In this document: in pieces, positions 1-5,156 of the stretch
Position numbering within the stretch: the first letter of the stretch is position 1
How the letters are laid out: each line of letters opens with the position of its first letter
Source: Verrucomicrobiales bacterium
GTDB taxonomy: Bacteria; Verrucomicrobiota; Verrucomicrobiia; Limisphaerales; UBA1100
Direction: 5' to 3'
Length of the DNA: 5,156 nucleotides
Assembly (NCBI GenBank): GCA_002719595.1
Contig: PBEJ01000006.1
Location: forward strand, 13,781-18,936
Made by a program: the position numbers and the translations under genes
The notes under the pieces: model-generated
Seen by the model: only the letters and a program-made list of their open reading frames with translations
Database searches by the model: none
What the model was told of the DNA's origin: nothing

Positions 1-645
1 GATTATTTAGCTTATAAATTTATAAAGGAGGGATGGTCGATAAAGAATTTACATCGGTGGATTATGCTTTCGGCTACCTATCAGCAGCTAAGTAATAATA
101 AGGCGGAATATGTCAGGGCAGATCCGGATAACCGGTTGCTCTGGAAAATGAACCGTCAAAAAATTTCTTTTGAAGCCTTGCGTGATGGCGTGTTGCAGGT
201 CAGTGGTCAGCTAGATCTTCAAATCGGAGGCAGACCGGTTAAGATCAGTGCGCATCCGACCCCGCCAAGGCGAACTATTTATGGCTTTATAGACCGACAG
301 AACTTGCCCTCTACTTTTCGGGTATTCGATTTCGCTAATCCCGATGCCCATTGCCCTGAGCGTTATGAGAATGTTGTGCCTCAGCAGGCTTTGTACCTCA
401 TGAATAGCCCGTTTATTTACGATCAATCCAATAAGGCTTCCTCGCTCGCCGAAAGAAGATCTGAATCAGGGCAGGCTCGAATCAAGATCTTATACCAAAT
501 GATGTATCAGCGTAACCCTACGCCTCTTGAAATAATAGAAGCCTTAAAATTTCTCAAAGAGGCTAAGGTGGATGATGAGCAAAAGGCGCTCAGCCAATTA
601 GCGCAAGTGTTATTTCTGAGCAATGAATTTCGGTATGTAGATTGA
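1..645 (+). CDS. DUF1553 (PSD1) domain protein, C-terminal part, 5' truncated by window
   Basis: The frame is open from base 1 to the TGA at 643-645, giving 214 residues; the first internal ATG (64) is not the real start, because the 21 codons before it already read as family sequence (DYLAYKFIKEGW, then LHRWIMLSATYQQ). Visible DUF1553 hallmarks, numbered from the window start, are DPDNRLLWKMNR (about 41-52), a FEALRD segment (about 57-62), RRTIYGFIDRQ (90-100), FANPDAHCPER (111-121) and VPQQALYLMNSPF (about 126-138), followed by a helical tail with QRNPTPLE. Complete proteins of this family are far longer, usually with PSCyt1 (cytochrome-like) and DUF1549 domains before DUF1553, and are thought to be exported; those parts would lie upstream. 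The biochemical activity of the family is not established. DUF1501 genes are the usual next neighbour, but here the next gene is a methyltransferase 62 bp downstream. Family assignment is confident; function is unknown. Confidence 0.93.
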   Translation, partial: DYLAYKFIKEGWSIKNLHRWIMLSATYQQLSNNKAEYVRADPDNRLLWKMNRQKISFEALRDGVLQVSGQLDLQIGGRPVKISAHPTPPRRTIYGFIDRQNLPSTFRVFDFANPDAHCPERYENVVPQQALYLMNSPFIYDQSNKASSLAERRSESGQARIKILYQMMYQRNPTPLEIIEALKFLKEAKVDDEQKALSQLAQVLFLSNEFRYVD

Positions 646-707
646 AACATGATAGTTAATCTCGCCGAGCCAGTTCAAGAATGCTTCAAATCTAATATCG
701 GTTCTGA

Positions 708-1811
708 ATGATGGCAAATATCGACGAAATCAACGAAATAAACACTTTGCTTAAATCTGGGAGCAATGAGGTAGCGTTTGAGAAAATGTTAAAGGTTTTA
801 CGTAATAGCCCTCCAGCTGATGAACTGGCAACGGTGTCTCTTATGATGATGCCTTTTGATTTGAGTTCAGCTTTTCAGGCAGCTGAGCTCGCTCTGCAGG
901 ATGATCCAAATAACAACCGGGGAATGAATGCATATGCAGAAGCTCTCGCACGCAAAGGCCAATTTGACGAAGCGGAGCGTTGGTTTCTCAAATCTATGCC
1001 AAATTTGAAAACATCTGAAAGGATTCGTTGGTCAGAACCTACAAGTTGTCCTACGTGTGGACTTGACCGGGGTGACATTGTCGACATACGGAACTTGCAT
1101 CGTGTACACACGCAGGCTTCTTTACCAGATCCAATCAGGGTGTGGGTGCGCTGTAAGAACTGTAAACTAGTTCGGGTTCGTGACCGACTGACCTCAGAAT
1201 CGGTAGCAATGTATAACCAAAACCCGGGGCTGCCAGTTAATGACCCACCTGACCTAAAAAGGGAGTTTTACCGCGCTTTTATGAGAGAGGAAGGCTGGTG
1301 CGAGCGGGTGAAAGAAGCTGCTGGAAAGATAGGGCGGTTGCTTGAGGTAGGACCGGGCTGGGGAGTTTTTATGGCAGCAGCAGAATTTAACGGGTTTAAT
1401 GTAACCGGATTAGAAGTAAATGAAAGATCTGCAACTTGGATTAGGGAGAATCTGAACCTTAAGGTGATTATGGGGCAGGCACCCGATGATTTGCCCGATG
1501 ACTTGTTTGATGTCGTTGCGTCTTTTGAAGTCATTGAGCATTGTCAAAATCCGGATCTTTTTCTTGCTGGGCTTGCTGCTCGGGTTGCTCCAGGCGGAGT
1601 GCTGGCGTTGTCTACTCCATTTATCGACCATCCTGTTGCTCGGTCTCACGGATATGAAAATCCGATGTGGAATGAGGTTGATCATAAAGTTTATTATGAC
1701 CGCTCAACAATGGCGGCTGCTTTAAAACGTGTGGGTTTTTCGGTTGTAGATCAGTGGTCGTCAGATAGACACATCGGATGTGTTGCGGTCATTGCCCAAC
1801 GGGAAGAATAG
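708..1811 (+). CDS. TPR / zinc-ribbon / class I SAM-dependent methyltransferase fusion protein
   Basis: A 367-residue protein with three parts. Residues about 5-100 are helical and TPR-like (for example AYAEALARKGQFDEAERWFLK at about 75-95 as one repeat). Residues 114-152 hold two Cys pairs, CPTC (114-117) and CKNC (149-152), followed by KLVRVRD; this resembles the small zinc-binding module found before methyltransferase domains in sugar and natural-product methyltransferases. Residues about 208-350 form a Rossmann-type SAM domain: motif I EVGPGWG (213-219), acidic Glu236 at the end of strand 2, DVVASFEVIEH (268-278), and the post-motif LAARVAPGGVLALSTP. The C-terminal VYYDRSTMAAALKRVGF is typical of Methyltransf_11/23-like proteins. 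The substrate cannot be read from sequence; glycan or small-molecule methylation is a guess from the zinc module. ATG occurs at 708 and 711 with no clear ribosome site, so either may be used. It is convergent with the propeller gene, 36 bp away. Confidence 0.88.
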   Translation: MMANIDEINEINTLLKSGSNEVAFEKMLKVLRNSPPADELATVSLMMMPFDLSSAFQAAELALQDDPNNNRGMNAYAEALARKGQFDEAERWFLKSMPNLKTSERIRWSEPTSCPTCGLDRGDIVDIRNLHRVHTQASLPDPIRVWVRCKNCKLVRVRDRLTSESVAMYNQNPGLPVNDPPDLKREFYRAFMREEGWCERVKEAAGKIGRLLEVGPGWGVFMAAAEFNGFNVTGLEVNERSATWIRENLNLKVIMGQAPDDLPDDLFDVVASFEVIEHCQNPDLFLAGLAARVAPGGVLALSTPFIDHPVARSHGYENPMWNEVDHKVYYDRSTMAAALKRVGFSVVDQWSSDRHIGCVAVIAQREE

Positions 1812-1820
1812 TGGGTTAAG

Positions 1821-1856
1821 AATGCCAAGGATGATTAACTATCCTCATTAATTTTC
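1821..1856. terminator. Possible weak bidirectional terminator between convergent genes
   Basis: The 36-bp gap between the stop of the methyltransferase (TAG, 1809-1811) and the stop of the minus-strand propeller gene (TAA, 1848-1850) contains an inverted repeat. AGGAT (1828-1832) pairs with ATCCT (1841-1845), and AATG (1821-1824) can pair with CATT (1846-1849) after a three-base bulge. On the plus strand a short T-rich stretch (AATTTTCT) follows. The stem is AT-rich and short and the T tract is poor, so the call rests mainly on position between two converging genes. Confidence 0.3.
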
Positions 1857-2861
1857 TACTCGGTAAATATGAGTTTTGGTTCGCAGGATAAGTGCGTTTT
1901 GGTGAACTGCCGGGCTGGCCATAAACCCCGAATCGAGATTGTTTTCTGCGAGTTTCTTTAAGCCATCTGGTGAAGCTGCAAAAACTGTGCTTTTCCCGCT
2001 TTCATTGAATGCATATATGTTCCCTTGAGCAGTGATGGGAGAGGCTGAGTAGTTGCCTCCAATTCGCTCGCTCCACACTTCTTTCCCGGACATTGCCTCA
2101 ACACAGGTAACGAGTCCTCCTTGGTCGTCTATCAGGTAAAGGTGGTTTTTTATCAGAAGAAGCGAAGGCTTCTCGGGGACTCCGCTTCGGTTCAACCGCC
2201 ATTTAATATTGGTTTGGGTAATATCATTTTCTCCTAATGGGTCGATAGCGAGTAGCTGGCCCTTTCCAAAACCGGTTGGAAAAAAACAAAGTCCGTGGCC
2301 AAAAATTGGTCTTGTGCTGGCACTGTGTTGTTTGCGCTCCACTACTTTCCATAACTCGCGTCCATCGGAGGGTTTATATGCATAATGAGCCATAGCTCCA
2401 GAGCTGATGAGGACGGGGTTCCCGTTCAGCTGTATGATATGTGGAGTGCTGTAACCCTTACGCATGTCGCCGTCACGTTTAGGTTTCCCGTTTGGATCAA
2501 GATCCATGAAATCCACAGATCGAGAACTTTTCCACACTGTTTTACCAGTTAGTTTGTTGAGGGCGAAAACATATTGAGTGTCAGCACCGTCGTGATTGTT
2601 GATCAGAAGGTTTTTCCAAAGAATTGGAGATGATCCTGCGCCACGAAAGTGGTCGCACTTTAGGTCAGGCCTGGTCCAAATTGTTTTAAAAGTTTTGGTG
2701 TCAATGCAGGCGGTTCCCGGTGATCCCCAGCTTAGGTATACACGACCTTTTTCAATTACAGGGGTAGGGGAGGCGTAACTATTAAACTTATGGGCGAATT
2801 GTGGGCTCTTTATATCAAAGAGTTTTTTTTTGGTAGAGAATCTTGCCATTTGTTGCGTCAA
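1848..2861 (-). CDS. Secreted PQQ-like beta-propeller protein, C-terminal part (downstream of frame break)
   Basis: This frame carries most of a PQQ-like (BamB-type) beta-propeller. Real family sequence starts at LFDIKSPQFAHKFNSYASPT just after the A9 run (2823-2831); the roughly ten residues before it, from the ATG at 2861, are an out-of-frame artefact overlapping the upstream fragment. Repeating blade motifs are clear: A-C-I-D-T-K-T-F-K-T-I-W, ALNKLTGKTVWKSSR, DGRELWKVVERK, CVEAMSGKEVWSERIGG and YSASPITAQGNIYAFNESGK, ending in SGFMASPAVHQNALILRTKTHIYRVEN as separate short strands. These Trp-containing blades act as scaffolds in the envelope; no quinone-dehydrogenase active site is evident, so enzymatic activity is not claimed. 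Removing one A from the run joins this frame to the upstream fragment as an uninterrupted 419-residue protein (start at 3108), a usual length for the family. Whether the break is real, a sequencing error or corrected by slippage is unresolved. As a free-standing protein this part would lack a signal peptide. Confidence 0.8.
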   Translation of the reverse strand: MTQQMARFSTKKKLFDIKSPQFAHKFNSYASPTPVIEKGRVYLSWGSPGTACIDTKTFKTIWTRPDLKCDHFRGAGSSPILWKNLLINNHDGADTQYVFALNKLTGKTVWKSSRSVDFMDLDPNGKPKRDGDMRKGYSTPHIIQLNGNPVLISSGAMAHYAYKPSDGRELWKVVERKQHSASTRPIFGHGLCFFPTGFGKGQLLAIDPLGENDITQTNIKWRLNRSGVPEKPSLLLIKNHLYLIDDQGGLVTCVEAMSGKEVWSERIGGNYSASPITAQGNIYAFNESGKSTVFAASPDGLKKLAENNLDSGFMASPAVHQNALILRTKTHIYRVEN

Positions 2862-3108
2862 TGCAAATTCCGGTGAGTGTCTTGCCCTCGGGTGTTGCTG
2901 TTGTGAGCCAGATTTGATTTTCCCAGATGACTGGTGAGGACCAGCCGCGGCCGGGGATTTTTGTTTTCCATTTTATATTTTCAGTTTCACTCCATTTAAT
3001 TGGTAGTTTAGCACTTGAGTGACCTGTGCCATCTGGTCCACGGAACTGATTCCAATGAGCCGCTTGGGTCGCTAAAGAACATGTCAGTAATACGATGAAC
3101 AGAAACAT
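2815..3108 (-). CDS. Secreted PQQ-like beta-propeller protein, N-terminal part with signal peptide (upstream of frame break)
   Basis: This fragment supplies the N terminus of the propeller gene. From the ATG at 3106-3108 it encodes a hydrophobic segment MFLFIVLLTCSLATQA, probably a signal peptide cleaved near TQA, then HWNQFRGPDGTG, the typical opening of secreted PVC beta-propellers, then WSETENIKWKTKIPGRGWSS, VIWENQIWLTTAT and ICIDATNGKILY. It runs into TGA (2815-2817) just past a nine-A run, reading ...YQKKTL, while the next frame continues with LFDIKSP. An in-frame ATG at 3184-3186 would add 26 residues. I prefer 3108 because it puts the hydrophobic segment at the N terminus and leaves 103 bp to the divergent rex start rather than 25 bp; against it, the n-region then has no Lys or Arg. 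Neither start has a convincing ribosome site. On its own this roughly 97-residue piece could not form a propeller. Confidence 0.75.
   Translation of the reverse strand: MFLFIVLLTCSLATQAAHWNQFRGPDGTGHSSAKLPIKWSETENIKWKTKIPGRGWSSPVIWENQIWLTTATPEGKTLTGICIDATNGKILYQKKTL
2823..2831 (-). other. A9 homopolymer at the frame junction of the propeller gene
   Basis: The plus strand has nine consecutive T, read as nine A in the gene. The upstream frame reads TAC CAA AAA AAA ACT CTT TGA. With eight A it reads TAC CAA AAA AAA CTC TTT GAT, continuing directly into the downstream family sequence. This one-base excess fully accounts for the split. Runs of this length are prone to sequencing error, replication slippage and RNA-polymerase slippage; the sequence alone cannot separate these. 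Confidence 0.85.
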
Positions 3109-3211
3109 TTCGTAAGTTTCATTAGTTCTGCAAAACTCTGCAACCCTTAATTCCTTGCTGTTTTTTGCTTGGAGTTGAATACTCATCTCAGTCGGGTTGA
3201 ACAGTTAACTC
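3109..3211. promoter_or_regulatory. Divergent promoter region between the propeller gene and rex
   Basis: These 103 bp separate the preferred propeller start (3108, minus) from the rex ATG (3212, plus) and must hold the signals for both genes unless either is transcribed from further away. A weak rex promoter candidate is TTGCTG (3155-3160), a 17-bp spacer and AATACT (3178-3183); matches to the sigma-70 consensus are only 3/6 and 4/6. A direct repeat lies nearer the propeller side. A partial palindrome around AACAGTT (3201-3207), overlapping the rex ribosome-binding area, does not match the Rex operator consensus well. If the propeller gene starts at 3186, part of this interval is coding. Confidence 0.4.
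3127..3143. repeat. Tandem 7-bp direct repeat TCTGCAA, 10-bp period
   Basis: TCTGCAA occurs at 3127-3133 and again at 3137-3143, separated by AAC, so the copies start exactly 10 bp apart, about one helical turn. It lies 18-35 bp upstream of the preferred propeller start, within the divergent region. The spacing fits paired half-sites for a DNA-binding protein on one face of the helix, but two copies of a 7-mer can also arise by chance or by local duplication. Confidence 0.45.
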
Positions 3212-3859
3212 ATGGCTTCCAAAAAAAACACCAAATCTCAAAGAGCTGATATTCCGCGTAAAACCGTATATCGCTTGTCGATTTATACTAGGTGTTTGCA
3301 GCGCCTAAAAGAAAACGGAATCAAAACGGTTTCCAGTGAAGCTTTGGCAGGTGCTGCAGGAGTTAAATCCCCGCAGCTCCGCAAAGATCTTACTTATTTT
3401 GGTCAATTTGGCACCAGAGGATTGGGTTATGATGTTGAACAGCTGATTCAAATGATTTCGGATTTGTTGGGGACCAGTCATTTACAGCCTGTAGTGTTGG
3501 TAGGAGTAGGCAATTTAGGCCGAGCGCTTCTTTCCTATAAGGGTTTCGCCAAGGAAGGATTTGGAATCGTTGCGGCTTTTGATGTGGTAACCGAACGCCA
3601 GAATGATAAAAGAGTAACCCAGTCCGTCTACTCCATGGATGAGCTGAAAAGTTTTGTCTCCCGAAATACCGTTCGGATGGCCATTTTATGTGTTCCGCCC
3701 CAGGAGGCTCAGGAGGTTGTCAATGAGCTGGTGGAAGCAGGAGTAACGGGGGTGATGAATTTTGCCCCCACGGTGCTTCAAGTGCCAGATGAGGTGACAG
3801 TTAACAATGTGAACCTAGCAATAGAGTTGGAGAATTTAAGTTATTTTGTGGGGCACTGA
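3212..3859 (+). CDS. rex: Redox-sensing transcriptional repressor Rex
   Basis: Rex is a cytoplasmic homodimer that represses fermentation, respiration and NAD-related genes when NADH is low and leaves DNA when NADH binds. The 215-residue length is normal. Residues about 14-75 form the winged-helix domain: IPRKTVYRLSIYTRCLQRL (14-32), VSSEALAGAAGV (40-51), the recognition helix SPQLRKDL (53-60) and the wing with YFGQFGTRGLGY (62-73). Residues about 90-190 form the NAD(H)-binding Rossmann fold with glycine motif GVGNLG (98-103), AAFD ending in Asp124, and ILCVPPQEAQ. The C-terminal swapped helix region has GVMNFAPTVLQVP and ends AIELENLSYFVGH, as in family members. The start is set by the ATG before the usual short basic, disordered N terminus (MASKKNTK), which includes an A8 run. 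No strong ribosome site is visible. It is divergent from the propeller gene and 59 bp upstream of the DUF1501 gene. Targets are not deducible from this window. Confidence 0.96.
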   Translation: MASKKNTKSQRADIPRKTVYRLSIYTRCLQRLKENGIKTVSSEALAGAAGVKSPQLRKDLTYFGQFGTRGLGYDVEQLIQMISDLLGTSHLQPVVLVGVGNLGRALLSYKGFAKEGFGIVAAFDVVTERQNDKRVTQSVYSMDELKSFVSRNTVRMAILCVPPQEAQEVVNELVEAGVTGVMNFAPTVLQVPDEVTVNNVNLAIELENLSYFVGH

Positions 3860-3918
3860 TGTTCGGATAGAAAGACGAACGCAACGGGTAAAACACAGTA
3901 AATTTACGGACAAAAAAT

Positions 3919-5156
3919 TTGAATCATTTGGGTTACAATCGGCGTAAGTTCTTAATGCGGTCAGGCATGGGGATGGGAGCCTTGGGGTTGAGTTCGCTTT
4001 TGGGTGGCGCATCGCTTAATCCCCTAAACCCAAAGGCTCCGCATTTCAGGCCGCGTGCCAAAAGAATCATTCATTTATTTATGAACGGTGGGCCCTCTCA
4101 TGTGGATACCTTTGATCCTAAGCCGATGCTGCAAAAGCACGCAGGTAAAATGTTACCTATGCCTAATCTTCCTACTGAGCGGAAAACCGGGGCAGCTTTT
4201 GGTTCGCCTTATTCGTTTTCTAAATATGGCCAAAGCGGACTGCCGGTTAGTGAGATATTTCCTCATACCGCAAGACACATGGACGATATTTGTGTTTTGC
4301 GTTCAATGAGGGCTGATGTTCCGAATCATGAACCCTCATTGATGTTAATGAATTGTGGGGAGTCTATACAGGTTCGTCCGAGTATGGGCTCATGGTTGAC
4401 CTATGGGTTGGGTACGGAAAATCAAAACCTACCGGGTTTTATCGCAATGTGTCCGGGTTATCCAATTCAGGAATCACAGAATTGGCAGTGCGGTTTCTTG
4501 CCTGGTTCTTATCAGGGGACCTACATCGATACGCGCAAAAAGGATGTTGATGAATTGATTCAACATATTCGTAATCCTCATTTGTCATTGGGGCAGCAAA
4601 GACGGCAATTGGATTTGTTACGGAAAATAAATGAAAGACATGCAAAGGATCGTCAAAATGAACCACAGCTGGAGGCGAGGATACATTCTTTTGAATTAGC
4701 CTACCGAATGCAGATGGAGGCGACTGATGCTTTTGATATCAGTAGAGAACCCGAACATATTCGTAAAGCTTACGGTAGCACAACTCAGGCCAGGCAAATC
4801 CTTATTGCGCGTCGCTTAATTGAACGTGGGGTGCGTTATGTGCAGGTATGGCATGGGAATAGTCAGCCCTGGGATAACCATGATGATATTGAAAAGGGAC
4901 ATCGTTTTCTGGCTAAGCAATGTGATCAAGCGATAGGCGCTTTATTGAGTGACCTTAAGCAGAGAGGTTTACTGGAGGATACAATTGTGATGTGGGGGGG
5001 GGAGTTTGGTCGAACGCCTACAGTAGAGCTACCTAAGCCGGGATCTAATGCCGGTAAAATTAATGGACGCGATCATAATCATCACGGATTCAGTATGTGG
5101 TTAGCTGGGGGTGGAGTTCGTGGGGGCATGGCTTATGGAGCAACTGATGAATTTGG
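3919..5156 (+). CDS. DUF1501 family protein with Tat signal, TTG start, 3' truncated by window
   Basis: The frame is open from an upstream TAA (3889-3891) to the window end. The TTG at 3919 gives MNHLGYNRRKFL, a standard N terminus for the family; the first in-frame ATG (3955) would remove the twin arginines (Arg8, Arg9). A GGAC lies about 8 bp before TTG. The Tat-like signal continues MRSGMGMGALGLSSLLGG, predicting export of a folded protein. Visible family motifs are FMNGGPSHVDTFDPKP (54-69), VPNHEPSLMLMN, WHGNSQPWDNH (311-321), MWGGEFGRTP (358-367) and GRDHNHHGF (383-391). DUF1501 proteins have an alkaline-phosphatase-like fold; the Asp and His residues in these motifs are probable metal ligands by analogy, but no substrate is established. 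About 412 residues are present and only the C-terminal tail appears missing. It may be read from the rex transcript, as no clear terminator separates them. A G9 run (4994-5002) keeps the frame. Confidence 0.93.
   Translation, partial: MNHLGYNRRKFLMRSGMGMGALGLSSLLGGASLNPLNPKAPHFRPRAKRIIHLFMNGGPSHVDTFDPKPMLQKHAGKMLPMPNLPTERKTGAAFGSPYSFSKYGQSGLPVSEIFPHTARHMDDICVLRSMRADVPNHEPSLMLMNCGESIQVRPSMGSWLTYGLGTENQNLPGFIAMCPGYPIQESQNWQCGFLPGSYQGTYIDTRKKDVDELIQHIRNPHLSLGQQRRQLDLLRKINERHAKDRQNEPQLEARIHSFELAYRMQMEATDAFDISREPEHIRKAYGSTTQARQILIARRLIERGVRYVQVWHGNSQPWDNHDDIEKGHRFLAKQCDQAIGALLSDLKQRGLLEDTIVMWGGEFGRTPTVELPKPGSNAGKINGRDHNHHGFSMWLAGGGVRGGMAYGATDEF

Noticed and set aside
646..707. Small gene or RNA in the gap between the DUF1553 and methyltransferase genes
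   Set aside because: Only 62 bp, with no open frame, hairpin or convincing promoter; it reads as a plain spacer.
875..1725. Open frames on both strands within the methyltransferase gene
   Set aside because: They are shadows of a frame with clear SAM-binding and Cys-pair motifs and resemble no known protein.
3201..3209. AACAGTT/GTTAAC partial palindrome before the rex start as a Rex operator
   Set aside because: It lacks the two TTGTGA- or TTGTTA-like arms with the usual spacing; symmetry is imperfect outside the central seven bases.
3861..3880. GTTCG...CGAAC hairpin just after the rex stop as a terminator
   Set aside because: The stem is only five pairs with a ten-base loop and no T tract follows, so it is unlikely to stop transcription.
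4088..4666. Short open frames on both strands inside the DUF1501 gene
   Set aside because: They overlap continuous, motif-bearing DUF1501 coding sequence and show no recognisable protein features; they are out-of-frame shadows.
4994..5002. G9 homopolymer in the DUF1501 gene as a second frameshift
   Set aside because: The reading frame passes through it correctly, giving the conserved MWGGEFGRTP and continuing into GRDHNHHGF, so the length is right.
1..5156. A mobile element, CRISPR array or defence island
   Set aside because: No transposase, integrase, terminal repeats, regularly spaced repeats or defence-gene motifs are visible; all genes fit normal PVC chromosomal content.

Overview
The window reads as ordinary chromosomal DNA from a member of the PVC superphylum, most likely Verrucomicrobiota and less likely Planctomycetota. 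The main clue is the end of a DUF1553 (PSD1) protein and the start of a Tat-exported DUF1501 protein in the same 5 kb. Both families are strongly expanded in those phyla, as are secreted PQQ-like beta-propeller proteins beginning near a W-N-Q-F-R-G-P-D-G-T-G motif. Base composition looks moderate. Shine-Dalgarno sequences are weak or absent before most starts.

Layout from left to right: (1) 1-645, plus strand, C-terminal 214 residues of a DUF1553 protein whose 5' part lies outside the window; (2) 708-1811, plus, a TPR / zinc-ribbon / class I SAM-methyltransferase protein; (3) 1848-3108 (possibly up to 3186), minus, a secreted PQQ-like beta-propeller protein split into two reading frames at a run of nine A (minus strand, 2823-2831); (4) 3212-3859, plus, the NADH/NAD+-sensing repressor Rex, divergent from gene 3; (5) 3919 to the window end, plus, a DUF1501 protein starting at a TTG codon with a twin-arginine signal, its 3' end cut off by the window.

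Genes 1, 3 and 5 belong to the envelope/periplasmic repertoire that PVC bacteria often keep together. DUF1553 proteins usually carry N-terminal cytochrome-like domains, and DUF1501 proteins have an alkaline-phosphatase-like fold. DUF1553 and DUF1501 genes are commonly adjacent; here a methyltransferase, the propeller gene and rex lie between them. Rex is the only regulator, placed 59 bp upstream of the DUF1501 gene and head to head with the propeller gene. Whether it controls either is inference.

I see no RNA gene, CRISPR array, insertion sequence or clearly new system. The most useful points are the frame break in the propeller gene, the TTG start of the DUF1501 gene, the domain fusion in the methyltransferase, and a helically phased repeat in the divergent promoter region. 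There is no gene-free stretch over 300 bases.
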